A DNA stretch of 64,000 nt from Thermoplasma volcanium GSS1 (GTDB taxonomy: Archaea; Thermoplasmatota; Thermoplasmata; Thermoplasmatales; Thermoplasmataceae): assembly GCF_000011185.1 (NCBI RefSeq), contig NC_002689.2, positions 1,240,001 to 1,304,000 on the forward strand, read 5' to 3'. The notes under the pieces were generated by a model. It ran no database searches. It worked only from the letters and a program-made list of their open reading frames with translations, and was not told the origin of the DNA. The position numbers were made by a program, and so were the translations under genes. Positions 1 through 7,882 of the stretch are shown here, piece after piece. Numbering within the stretch: the stretch's first letter is position 1; each line of letters begins with the position of its first letter.

Positions 1-1481
1 GTAGGGTGTAGATCACGAGCTTCGAAGTGAGGCTGTGTCCTGGTAAGCGGAGATATTATTCTGCGCAGGTGACTTATTGTACTTAGATTAGAGACTCTAT
101 CAAGTAATTGCGATACTCCAGTACGGCCACCGATCCAATTTCCTGTTGACATAGCATGCAGTATTCTTTGCGTCAGCAGATCCTGCCTTACGGCTGGCCG
201 AATCTTTATCCCTCTCTTCCTGTTGTAAGTTTTTTCTAGCTGATATTTTAGGTCCTTCATCACGGATTGGAATGCACTCCTGAACAGTTCGTCCATAAGG
301 TCCCCGGCAAGCTTTATCCTCTTATTTGCCAGGTGGTCTTTGTCGTCTTCCTTCCTTATGCCTAGGCTTAGTTCAAGTAGAGAACGGGCCATCCTTCCAA
401 GATAAATAGCCTTTCTAATCCTATCAGATGCTGAATCGCCCAGATGTGGAAGAAGTGAATGATCAAGCATCTGAGATATCTTCTTGTCCCTAAATTCCTT
501 CGCCTGGCCTGCAGCAAACCTCTTTTCTAAGTATGATATAGCGTCCTCAGTCGTATTTACCCCGTTCGGCGGCAAAATCTTTGGGTTTTTAGAATCCTCT
601 ATGTTGGCGTATATGATCGGCTCCATTTCAGGAACTGATGCTATTGCATCGTGGACGTCTACATCACGTTCAAGACCTAATGCTTTCATAAGTATAACTA
701 GTGGCACTGTTCCGGCGACGCTTGGAATCGATACATTTATAGTTCCGTCTGAGCCCTTTTCCATAGATGTTAGGGCACGGAAACCTCCACGCTGTGAGAA
801 TACCTTGGCGACCTCAACTTTACTCTCATAGCGATCCTCCCATTCAACCATTATCTTGTTGGGAGCCAGATCTTCCAGGGAAACGATCACTCTCTCAGAT
901 CCGCCTATTATAAAGTAACCTCCTGGATCGTCAGGGTCTTCACCAACATATTGGAGTTTTTCCCTGCGCGAAAGGCCAATTGGGCCATTGTTCTTCTCAA
1001 TATACTGATCTAAATTGCCTTCAGCCAACGTGCATATTTTGGATCTTACCATCACAGGTATGTCTCCAACTTTTATGGTTTCGCTTCCCTTTTCTATACC
1101 GTCCTCAACTATTCTGAGCTTTAAAGTAACCGGAGCCATATAATTTAGGTCTCTAAGACGTGCCTCATTTGGCGTTATCTGGTTCGAAGCGCCGGAAGCT
1201 TCTTTTATTTCAGGCTTACCGACAAATATTGTTTGTTCTCCGACATAATGCCCGTTTTCTCTTACACGGCCATAGTATATCCTTATGTCGTGCCCACCAG
1301 TCTTAGCTGGATCCAAAACAAAAAACCCCGGGTCTGCATCGTCCGATACCTTAGTCTCGTCTACGATCTGCTGCATAACGCTGTTGGGGTTATCAGAGCT
1401 TGCATAAAAAGAATTCATTGAATCGAGCTGATGATTTACAATTCCATATTTTTTAAAATAAGCATCAACAATCTCTCTCAC
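1..1481 (-). CDS. rpoB: RNA polymerase subunit B (5' part; runs off window)
   Basis: This encodes about 493 N-terminal residues of the second-largest RNA polymerase subunit, which forms the lobe/protrusion side of the cleft. The reverse strand reads VREIVDAYFKKYG at the start and ends in ISPLTRTQPHFEARDLHPT, the conserved fork-region motif of archaeal and eukaryotic B subunits. GGSERVIVSLEDLAPN is another family signature. The start is GTG at 1481-1479, and it shares GTGA with the rpoH stop, so the two are translationally coupled in the usual archaeal H-B order. The remainder, including the catalytic C-terminal half, lies before position 1. Identity is very secure. Confidence 0.97.
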   Translation of the reverse strand, partial: MREIVDAYFKKYGIVNHQLDSMNSFYASSDNPNSVMQQIVDETKVSDDADPGFFVLDPAKTGGHDIRIYYGRVRENGHYVGEQTIFVGKPEIKEASGASNQITPNEARLRDLNYMAPVTLKLRIVEDGIEKGSETIKVGDIPVMVRSKICTLAEGNLDQYIEKNNGPIGLSRREKLQYVGEDPDDPGGYFIIGGSERVIVSLEDLAPNKIMVEWEDRYESKVEVAKVFSQRGGFRALTSMEKGSDGTINVSIPSVAGTVPLVILMKALGLERDVDVHDAIASVPEMEPIIYANIEDSKNPKILPPNGVNTTEDAISYLEKRFAAGQAKEFRDKKISQMLDHSLLPHLGDSASDRIRKAIYLGRMARSLLELSLGIRKEDDKDHLANKRIKLAGDLMDELFRSAFQSVMKDLKYQLEKTYNRKRGIKIRPAVRQDLLTQRILHAMSTGNWIGGRTGVSQLLDRVSNLSTISHLRRIISPLTRTQPHFEARDLHP

Positions 1482-1741
1482 TTAAACACCTCAGATGCTA
1501 CAACGCGATAGTAAACAGAATGGCCCATTGTTGGGCTGTTCCTTATTATCTTAATAACCGTACCATCCTTTATCTTGCCATGAATTGCCTCCAAAGCCTT
1601 TATTACAGGATCGTTTGGACTTATTCTCGGCAAAAATTCCTTTTCAATACCAAGTTCCTTCAGTATGGTTTTCTCCTCCTCTTCACTCACAATATGATGT
1701 TCCGGAACGAGATTATGATCTAATACATTAAATTTTGCCAT
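1478..1741 (-). CDS. rpoH: RNA polymerase subunit H (Rpb5 C-terminal-like)
   Basis: An 87-residue protein homologous to the C-terminal assembly domain of eukaryotic Rpb5. It contains LVPEHHIVSEEEE, LPRISPNDPVIK and the final SVYYRVVASE, typical of archaeal subunit H. I chose the ATG at 1741 (MAKFNVLDH) because a GGTGG-type ribosome-binding site lies just upstream. The reading frame stays open further upstream, but that extension would run through the tRNA-Lys gene and is not coding. It overlaps rpoB by four bases, and transcription probably starts upstream of the tRNA or in the short gap between them. Confidence 0.96.
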   Translation of the reverse strand: MAKFNVLDHNLVPEHHIVSEEEEKTILKELGIEKEFLPRISPNDPVIKALEAIHGKIKDGTVIKIIRNSPTMGHSVYYRVVASEVFK

Positions 1742-1761
1742 CTTCTTCCACCACGCGTGAA

Positions 1762-1835
1762 CGGGCCCGAGGGGGTTCGAACCCCTGACCACCTGGTTAA
1801 AAGCCAGATGCTCTACCTGGCTGAGCTACGGGCCC
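1762..1835 (-). tRNA. tRNA-Lys (anticodon TTT)
   Basis: A 74-nt cloverleaf on the reverse strand. The acceptor stem is GGGCCCG/CGGGCCC, the anticodon loop is CTTTTAA, and the T arm carries GGTTCGAACC. CCA is not encoded. It lies 20 bp upstream of rpoH on the same strand. A TATA-like TTTATTAAT sits upstream near 1870, so it could be co-transcribed with the polymerase genes. Confidence 0.96.
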
Positions 1836-1899
1836 ATAATTAGAAGCCTACATAACGAGGCGATTAATAAACATTTTTAGGCTTGATCTCATTAATGGA

Positions 1900-2715
1900 T
1901 TATTCCGGTTCAACCGCCTTGTATCTCTTAAGCGAAATTTCGAAGATCTCTCCAGACGATCCAAGCGTGTTCAGTATTTCATCAGTAGTGCTTTGATCTA
2001 TCCCCATATTCTTAGCTGCTATAACAATGTCTTCATACTTGCAGCCTTTTCCATCCGTATCGTTTTCCTTTATGTAATTCAGTATCTTCGATCTAACTTC
2101 CGGCAATTGGGTAGGAGTCGAAACCGAATAAATTGCTGTTTCTATTGCTTCAAGTATTCTCTGATAATCGTATCCTGGAAAATTTTTGATCGATGAAATA
2201 GCAGCCTCAGCTTCAACTCTTGAATACCCTAAGCTTATCAATTCATCTGCTTTAGGATCCTGAAGCTTCTGGGCTTCTCTAATTGCATATATTCTGCGCT
2301 TGGCAAAGTAATAAGCCTTCAGAGTCCATAGCCTAAGAGCATCTTCTCCTGTTTTAGAAACAAGCTCTGGTCTGATTGAAAAAAGATATACTCCTTCAGA
2401 TGTGCGGTACGGGTTTATCTTGCCCATAACCATGGCCTTGTCATCTACTTCCAGCGAGTCAACCATTGCCTTTTCTTCTGGATTAAATCCTCCTGAAAAT
2501 GCTGTAACATAAAAGCTTCCTATGGGATCAGCTAGCGATATTCTAGCCATTCGATCATCGCTTTGCTTTGATGAGACAGTGCCAGCTATCAATATCCTTT
2601 TCGCGGATAATCCAAGCGGAGTTATAACGATCGACTTCCCATTTTCTTCGCTCACCTTTGATTCCCTTAACTCAACAGAAAATATCCAATAATCCTGCTC
2701 TCTCTTGTTCATCAT
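1900..2715 (-). CDS. RPA-associated OB-fold protein (second RPA subunit)
   Basis: A 271-residue protein of the archaeal RPA-associated family, found in an operon with RPA in many euryarchaea. The N-terminal half (about 25-130) has an OB-fold pattern, with ITPLGLSAKRILIAGTVS, a basic turn and KAMVMGKINPYRT. The C-terminal 100 residues look helical/winged-helix and resemble the RPA32 tail used for protein contacts. Its start codon overlaps the end of the RPA1 gene (ATGA at 2712-2715), so expression is coupled. The likely role is single-stranded DNA binding in replication and repair. The family is clear; subunit stoichiometry is not. Confidence 0.85.
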   Translation of the reverse strand: MMNKREQDYWIFSVELRESKVSEENGKSIVITPLGLSAKRILIAGTVSSKQSDDRMARISLADPIGSFYVTAFSGGFNPEEKAMVDSLEVDDKAMVMGKINPYRTSEGVYLFSIRPELVSKTGEDALRLWTLKAYYFAKRRIYAIREAQKLQDPKADELISLGYSRVEAEAAISSIKNFPGYDYQRILEAIETAIYSVSTPTQLPEVRSKILNYIKENDTDGKGCKYEDIVIAAKNMGIDQSTTDEILNTLGSSGEIFEISLKRYKAVEPE

Positions 2716-3803
2716 TGGAACTCCTCCTGTATTGTTTTTTCTATGTCCTTTACAGAATCTGCATCTGCTTCCTTGATTGAACTCGCGTTCATGGTGATCT
2801 TATCATCCCGCAGCCTAAGATCACCCGTTACTGATAGGCATTTCCCAAGTATGTTCTTCTTTATGAGCATGTTAGGATTCATGGAAAATGCCTGCGATTT
2901 GAATTCCTCAGTATCCATCTTTATGTATGGCAAAAAGCTGTCCTTGTTCAAATAACAGGTAAGCGAACCAGTGCCGTCTGAGAGTAAAAAATAACCAAAA
3001 ATATCTAAGTATACGGGGGCCCGTGGATGATCCTTACATTTGCCATCTTCAAGTATCTTCTTACAAATGCTGCACTTCGTGAATATTCTACTTCCCTGTC
3101 CCACGCTGACTGCAAAACCCGTTATAGTCACACCGCCTATCGGTGATTTTATCTCTGCAATAAAAATTGGCCTTGATCCTACTTCAATCTGTGCTTGAAC
3201 ATTATCGATGCTTGAGTTTTCTCCTATTGATATGCCCATGTACCCGTTGTACTGAGATACCCTCGCATTTTCCACTCTAACTATCTCACCATCTTTCAAG
3301 GGTTTTCCAAATGATGATATTCTTACCTTTGCGGTTTCGTCTTCTATGAATCCTTGATAAACTATTTTCGATCCCCTATCACTGTCATAGTTTTTTTCCT
3401 TTATTCCGGAGATTCTGCCTATCACAGATACATACGGTGTCGTAAGGGAAAGATCCCTAAGTTTAACAAGCTCCACAGTCCTCTTCACTTCTAAATATTC
3501 GTCTGGCTTTAAAACTACCTGTGATCGGCTATCTACGTATATTCTGATCTTTCCGTTGTATAGACTAGAGTAGCAATTCTTTATTTCCACTACATCACCA
3601 CTCTTTACGGCTGCCGGAAAAGACCAGGCAGTAAACGATACGGTACCGGTATCATCGCCGATTATTCCATAGAAGTATGTCGTTTCTCCCCTGTCGTTTT
3701 TTATAGTCTTTTTATTCAAAGACAAGACCTTGACCTTAAGATCTAACCCCTGCCTTGCTGCATCTATATTTGCAATTTTTGACAGCATAACAATACCAAT
3801 CAT
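2712..3803 (-). CDS. rpa: Replication protein A, large subunit (multi-OB ssDNA-binding protein)
   Basis: A 363-residue single-stranded DNA-binding protein. Two OB folds are visible (about 15-105 and 110-205: GDDTGTVSFTAWS, then GFIEDETAKVRISSFG). A third OB domain carries an inserted zinc finger, CSICKKILEDGKCKDH, as in RPA70 DNA-binding domain C. It is the first gene of a two-gene operon with the RPA-associated protein. A TATA box 20-27 nt before the ATG at 3803 suggests a leaderless mRNA and supports this start over the internal ATG six codons later. The window also encodes an unrelated short SSB near 58.1 kb, so this organism has two ssDNA-binding systems. Confidence 0.9.
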   Translation of the reverse strand: MIGIVMLSKIANIDAARQGLDLKVKVLSLNKKTIKNDRGETTYFYGIIGDDTGTVSFTAWSFPAAVKSGDVVEIKNCYSSLYNGKIRIYVDSRSQVVLKPDEYLEVKRTVELVKLRDLSLTTPYVSVIGRISGIKEKNYDSDRGSKIVYQGFIEDETAKVRISSFGKPLKDGEIVRVENARVSQYNGYMGISIGENSSIDNVQAQIEVGSRPIFIAEIKSPIGGVTITGFAVSVGQGSRIFTKCSICKKILEDGKCKDHPRAPVYLDIFGYFLLSDGTGSLTCYLNKDSFLPYIKMDTEEFKSQAFSMNPNMLIKKNILGKCLSVTGDLRLRDDKITMNASSIKEADADSVKDIEKTIQEEFQ

Positions 3804-3822
3804 CCTGCTTATTTCAAATACC

Positions 3823-3830
3823 TATTTATT
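3823..3830 (-). promoter_or_regulatory. TATA box of the RPA operon
   Basis: The reverse strand reads AATAAATA, 20-27 nt upstream of the ATG at 3803. This is the spacing expected for a leaderless archaeal transcript. The gap to the divergent winged-helix gene is only about 130 bp. Confidence 0.5.
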
Positions 3831-3934
3831 CTTTTTAATGGAGTGCCTCGGTTCCTAGGTAAAATAATCTCTAGACTTGTGATAATTAGTAGCAATACTT
3901 AAATGCGATTAAAACTATTCATTTTTGATGGAAA

Positions 3935-4633
3935 TTGAGCAAAGAAGGTGAAAAAAATTTAGAGCCTATATACAACAAGTCCATTAATTTTCAAGGTAAA
4001 TTTAGGATTGCTTCGAATGTACGTATAAAAGGGTTATCAGGAAATGAACACTTTTTTGATTTTGCTATTATAAACGAAGATGGAACGACCATACCCATCA
4101 TGATAGCTAAAGATACCCTTGATTCCGCACTTCTAAAGGAATTTGAGAAAAAGTCGCTTGATGTTCAGTCGAGAATAAAAATTGTTGTCCTTCATTATGG
4201 CCCTGCCATACTTCAAGAATTGAATGAATTGATGTGGGATGGGAACATAATCGTATTTATTCCTAACACATTGTTCAATTCATATGACGATAGTTTATTG
4301 AGCCTGGATGAAAATAGGCCTATAAAAGAAAATGATTCCACGAGATATAAGGACAATTTATCTTTGCTAAAGAAAAAGCGTACGAGATTGGCCATGGTAT
4401 TAGAAATGCTCTCTTATCTTAAAGATGCTGAAGGAGGCCTTCCCTTAACACGATTGTTTTTCAGATGTAATTTAAATTACAAAAAAGGCGAGGAAATAGT
4501 AAAGGGGCTACTTGATTCTGGTATGGTAAAGATTAAAAACGGTAGAAGACAAAAAAATGTGATGATAACGCCACTCGGGGAGAATTTCCTCCGCAATTAT
4601 TCAAAACTTCATAGTGAACTCCATAAAATCTAG
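3935..4633 (+). CDS. Winged-helix protein with unassigned N-terminal domain
   Basis: A 232-residue protein. The last 80 residues (from about 150: RLAMVLEMLSYLKDAEGG ... TRLFFRCNLNYKKGEEIVKGLLDSGMV) match the small winged-helix fold common in archaeal regulators (HTH_45-like): three helices, then a wing ending in ITPLGENFL. The N-terminal 100 residues look alpha/beta (IKIVVLHYGPAILQELNELMW) and I do not recognise them. The start is TTG at 3935; the nearby ATG at 3928 is out of frame and terminates quickly. It is convergent with the TnpB gene, whose far side carries a second gene of the same winged-helix type. Likely a DNA-binding regulator; the target is unknown. Confidence 0.65.
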   Translation: MSKEGEKNLEPIYNKSINFQGKFRIASNVRIKGLSGNEHFFDFAIINEDGTTIPIMIAKDTLDSALLKEFEKKSLDVQSRIKIVVLHYGPAILQELNELMWDGNIIVFIPNTLFNSYDDSLLSLDENRPIKENDSTRYKDNLSLLKKKRTRLAMVLEMLSYLKDAEGGLPLTRLFFRCNLNYKKGEEIVKGLLDSGMVKIKNGRRQKNVMITPLGENFLRNYSKLHSELHKI

Positions 4634-4655
4634 GGATTCCTTAAATTCGGCTTTG

Positions 4656-5837
4656 TCAAATATCCATCGATATTTGGCTTCCTGCCATCTGCTCCACATC
4701 TTTTGACTGCTTCACAGCTTCACCTGGCAGGCCTTTATGGGATCGTTTCAGACATGTCCGATACCTGAATGCAATGTTTATGCATGCATTCACATCACGG
4801 TCTATCTCAAGACCGCAGGAATCACACTTCAGGATCCTGCCATGCTCTATTCGGGTCAGTGACCCACATACCGAGCACATCCTGCTGGTGTTCCTTGTTT
4901 CCTTTCTTGTCAGCTCTATGACAGGAAGGCCTTCCCATGATGCCTTATACATTACCTGGGATGCAAGCATTCCATATGGAAACGCATTCTTAAGAAGGAA
5001 CCTGTAATCCTTCCCTTTTCCATCGCCCTTCTTTGTAATCTGATTTATTCCTATAATGTTCTCAAGGACGATCATCTCTTTTTTCGTGGATGCGTTAGAG
5101 ACAATTGCCTTGCTTGTTTCATGCATGATCTGCTTTACCCTGTTTCTTTCCCTCTTTCCATACTTTGATAAAATCTTCTCTCGAATCCTCCTGTCATTCC
5201 TGTGGAAATGGGATTCCTTCTTCCTGTAGCGTTGCTTGATCTCAACTATATTCGAGAGATCGTATATTTCATGATGGAATTCATTCCCTACTGTTATATT
5301 CCTTAAATTCCGATCAACACCGACTGTAGTGGTGCATTCAATAGCATCGACATCCCTCCCTATGGTGAGAGAGAGTGTGTACGCCGACAAAGCAAAAGAA
5401 TGCACTTTCACCATCGATGTTGCATCTCTTACATATGCATTCAGTGGTATGCTTTCGTATTCCCTATTGGCTATTGGGATCATTATGTTTCCGCCAACTA
5501 TCTTAAACCCATAATATGTGGATAGCATTGGTTTCTCGACGTGAGGCACGGTTGCCTTCTGCTTTTTCTTCAATCTTTTCCTGTATGTCTTCACAAGTGC
5601 AACTGCCTTGTTAATGGCTTCTATATAATAATACGAAGGTATCTCGTATTCCTTAAGTTTATGATAAACTTCATTCGATACAGAATTTCTTGATGTAAGA
5701 TTCTTCTCAATCATAATATTTATCGTGAAATTGACCATATCAGTAAACTTATGCATAAGCACCTTCAGGTTATCAGAAGGATAGAAATACTGTTTTACGG
5801 CCTTGAAAGCGTACACAAATACATATACCACTATCAT
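4656..5837 (-). CDS. tnpB: TnpB (IS200/IS605-type, RuvC RNA-guided nuclease), solo
   Basis: A 393-residue TnpB, the ancestor-type RNA-guided DNA nuclease of IS200/IS605 elements. All three RuvC acidic residues appear present: D175 in GVDRNLRN, E259 in MIVLENI and D348 in DRDVNACIN. The zinc knuckle before the last motif has C321, C324, C338 and C341. The reading frame is intact. No TnpA transposase lies within several kb, so this is a solo TnpB or a remnant of an IS605-like element. A perfect 8-bp hairpin spans the stop codon (see 4657-4676), where the right end and omegaRNA scaffold would be expected. The family call is secure; activity is inference. Confidence 0.9.
   Translation of the reverse strand: MIVVYVFVYAFKAVKQYFYPSDNLKVLMHKFTDMVNFTINIMIEKNLTSRNSVSNEVYHKLKEYEIPSYYYIEAINKAVALVKTYRKRLKKKQKATVPHVEKPMLSTYYGFKIVGGNIMIPIANREYESIPLNAYVRDATSMVKVHSFALSAYTLSLTIGRDVDAIECTTTVGVDRNLRNITVGNEFHHEIYDLSNIVEIKQRYRKKESHFHRNDRRIREKILSKYGKRERNRVKQIMHETSKAIVSNASTKKEMIVLENIIGINQITKKGDGKGKDYRFLLKNAFPYGMLASQVMYKASWEGLPVIELTRKETRNTSRMCSVCGSLTRIEHGRILKCDSCGLEIDRDVNACINIAFRYRTCLKRSHKGLPGEAVKQSKDVEQMAGSQISMDI
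4657..4676 (-). other. Hairpin at the 3' end of tnpB (possible omegaRNA / right-end structure)
   Basis: CAAATATC-CATC-GATATTTG is a perfect 8-bp stem with a 4-nt loop. It overlaps the last codons and the stop of tnpB. IS200/IS605 right ends carry a subterminal hairpin here, and the omegaRNA is transcribed from this part of the gene. Function is inferred from position and symmetry only. Confidence 0.45.
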
Positions 5838-5856
5838 ACATAAATTTACTTACAGG

Positions 5857-6180
5857 TCAAAGGATTAATAGATCAACTAAGATTTGCAAATGTCTTAAAT
5901 TCAAAAAGTTTATATTGTAGTACCTCTCAATTATATCTTTGCCTTTATCTGTTATGGTAAAGGTGTGCTTTGCTTTATTTTGGTACGTCTTTATCAAACC
6001 AGCATTAGATAAATCTTGTGTTAGGGATTTGATAAACTTGTAATTCGTATTGGAACTAAATATTAATTTCGTAATTCCTACTTCTCCGTTATTGGTGTAG
6101 ATTATTTTAAGTATATCTAACATAATTTCGTTCCTTTCCCTGTTTCTTTTCACAAAATGAAAATTAAGATTTCTTTGCAT
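5857..6180 (-). CDS. Small winged-helix DNA-binding protein
   Basis: A 107-residue protein that is mostly a single winged-helix domain (RNEIMLDILKIIYTNNGEVG ... LTQDLSNAGLIKTYQNKAKHTFTITDKGKDIIERY). The layout matches the C-terminal domain of the protein at 3935-4633: helix-turn-helix, an S/NxNYK stretch, recognition helix, and a wing ending in ITxxG. It starts at ATG 6180, upstream of and co-directional with tnpB, with only about 20 bp between them. It could regulate tnpB or simply be a flanking gene. No effector domain is visible. Confidence 0.65.
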   Translation of the reverse strand: MQRNLNFHFVKRNRERNEIMLDILKIIYTNNGEVGITKLIFSSNTNYKFIKSLTQDLSNAGLIKTYQNKAKHTFTITDKGKDIIERYYNINFLNLRHLQILVDLLIL

Positions 6181-6464
6181 AAAAATAAACTGATTTCAAA
6201 TTAATAAATATTTTGTAATTCAAATTCCAAAATTTTACACAAAAATTCGTAGCATTATACTATACGCACGAGAAGGGCTGGGCATCTCTAGTTAGTTGAT
6301 ATTCTTCCGGTTTTAGTTGTTAATACAATCTTATTTGAGCTAATTTGTTATAGATGTTATAGATCCTTTATCATTATACAATAAAAAATTAAAGATAAAG
6401 TATAAAAATTAAATCAACTTGGTTTTGAAGTAATCTATAGGCGATCTAAATCAAACCTTCGGAC

Positions 6465-6974
6465 CTATTGCTTGAGCCTGGCCTCTGCTAGCTGCTTTAC
6501 GGCTTCATCTCTTCCTTTAAATCCATGGAATTTCATAAATTTGCCTTTTTCGAGCTCCTTGTAGTGTTCAAAAAAGTGCTTGAGCTTGTCCTTTTGGTAT
6601 TCAGGTATATCACTTTCGTTTCTAACTATCGATGAAGCTGGATCTACCTTATCAACAGGGACTGCTAGTATCTTATTGTCTTCTCCTTCTTCATCATTCA
6701 TTTCTGCAACTCCTATGGCACGGCACCTCACTATTATTCCTGGATTTATTGAAACAGACGAAAATACAAGAACGTCTAATGGGTCTCCGTCCTTTCCTCT
6801 TGTGTCTAAAGCAAAGCCATAATTGGCAGGATAGGTCATAGCTGTGAAAAGAACCCTATCCAAAACTATATTATCCAATTCCTCTTTATATTCATACTTA
6901 CAATTGCTACCCATTGGTATTTCTATCATTACGTAGAAACTTTCTGGAAAATCCTCAGTCTGCTTGTTTTTCAT
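6465..6974 (-). CDS. ppa: Inorganic pyrophosphatase (family I)
   Basis: A 169-residue soluble family I pyrophosphatase, which hydrolyses PPi to two phosphates and pulls biosynthetic reactions forward. The signatures are IEIPMGSNCKYEYKEE, YPANYGFALDT and the metal-binding stretch GKDGDPLDVLVF, with EHYKELEKGKFMKFHGF near the end. Length is normal for the family. It is monocistronic, followed by about 280 bp of AT-rich sequence in which I see no gene. Confidence 0.96.
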   Translation of the reverse strand: MKNKQTEDFPESFYVMIEIPMGSNCKYEYKEELDNIVLDRVLFTAMTYPANYGFALDTRGKDGDPLDVLVFSSVSINPGIIVRCRAIGVAEMNDEEGEDNKILAVPVDKVDPASSIVRNESDIPEYQKDKLKHFFEHYKELEKGKFMKFHGFKGRDEAVKQLAEARLKQ

Positions 6975-7117
6975 GCATGCTTTAGCCTATCTTTATATTA
7001 AAATTTAACTTAATTGCGCTTTCGAAACATAATTAAAATTCTAAAAATTAAACCGCATTCGTAATTTCCACTGCGCTCACTGGTTGTAATCAGCAAGCTA
7101 ATGATTTTCAAGTAGAA

Positions 7118-7190
7118 TGGGCCCGACCGGATTCGAACCGGTGATCTCCGCCTTGTAAGGGCGACGTCGTAACCACTGGACTACGAGCCC
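7118..7190 (-). tRNA. tRNA-Val (anticodon TAC)
   Basis: A 73-nt cloverleaf on the reverse strand. The acceptor is GGGCTCG/CGGGCCC with one G-U pair, the anticodon loop is CTTACAA, and the T arm is CCGGTTCGAATCCGG. CCA is not encoded. A TATA-like TTTTTAAATTAAA lies about 20-30 nt upstream, overlapping the end of the adenosyltransferase gene. Confidence 0.96.
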
Positions 7191-7213
7191 TTAATAGGTG
7201 ATTTGGATTTAAT

Positions 7214-7804
7214 TTAAAAATCTATTCCTCTCCTTGCTAGTATTCCTCTCTGGTAGGGATGTTTAGGGGATGAGACCTCAGTAACGAGATCGGCTCTGTC
7301 CATAATCTCTTTAGGCATCTTCCTTCCAGTAAATACGAGTTCCGTGTGCTCCGGTTTCAATTCAAATATCCTCATAACTTCATCCATTTTTAATAAAGAG
7401 TAATATAAAGCCACATTTATTTCATCATATATAAATATGTCCCATCTTCCTGTCTTTAACTCTTCTAATGATCGATTAAAATGGTTAAGTACTGCCTCTC
7501 TGTATTCACTCGGTGGATTTCCTTTTTCACAAATTAATACGTTTTTAACCTTTTTTAAGTCTTCATCTGGGATGTCTCCCTTCCATGCTATAAAATAGGG
7601 CATGCCAACGAAGTCCACGATAAGTCCATCATCGAACTTTATAGCTGATTTATTTTCTCCATATGTACCAAGCTTCATAAACTGTAGCACATATACTCTG
7701 TACCCCCAGCCAAGGGCCCTAAATGCAAGCCCAAAAGCTGCAGTAGTTTTCCCCTTTCCGTCACCGGTAAATACATCGATAAGACCAAGTTTTCCATCTT
7801 GCAT
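7214..7804 (-). CDS. cobO: Corrinoid (cob(I)alamin) adenosyltransferase
   Basis: A 196-residue CobA/CobO/BtuR-type ATP:corrinoid adenosyltransferase, which attaches the 5'-deoxyadenosyl group to reduced corrinoids to make coenzyme B12. The P-loop is atypical, GDGKGKTTAAFGLAFRALG at about 15-33, as in the family. YDEINVALYY and the C-terminal PYQRGILARRGIDF are further signatures. It is monocistronic, with its own TATA box 25-33 nt upstream of the ATG at 7804. No other cobalamin gene lies nearby, so it probably serves salvage. Confidence 0.93.
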   Translation of the reverse strand: MQDGKLGLIDVFTGDGKGKTTAAFGLAFRALGWGYRVYVLQFMKLGTYGENKSAIKFDDGLIVDFVGMPYFIAWKGDIPDEDLKKVKNVLICEKGNPPSEYREAVLNHFNRSLEELKTGRWDIFIYDEINVALYYSLLKMDEVMRIFELKPEHTELVFTGRKMPKEIMDRADLVTEVSSPKHPYQRGILARRGIDF

Positions 7805-7828
7805 ACTGAATGTTTTATCATTATTCTG

Positions 7829-7837
7829 TATTTAAAA
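7829..7837 (-). promoter_or_regulatory. TATA box of the adenosyltransferase gene
   Basis: The reverse strand reads TTTTAAATA, centred about 29 nt before the ATG at 7804. This implies a nearly leaderless mRNA. Confidence 0.5.
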
Positions 7838-7882
7838 CATGGATAAAGCCAAATGTAATAAATCCATTAAATATGCTAGTGT

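Noticed and set aside
484-831. 115-codon frame opposite rpoB
   Set aside because: It is a shadow of the conserved RNA polymerase B coding sequence on the other strand.
1742-1792. Upstream extension of the rpoH frame
   Set aside because: The extra codons translate the T arm and acceptor stem of tRNA-Lys, and a ribosome-binding site precedes the internal ATG at 1741.
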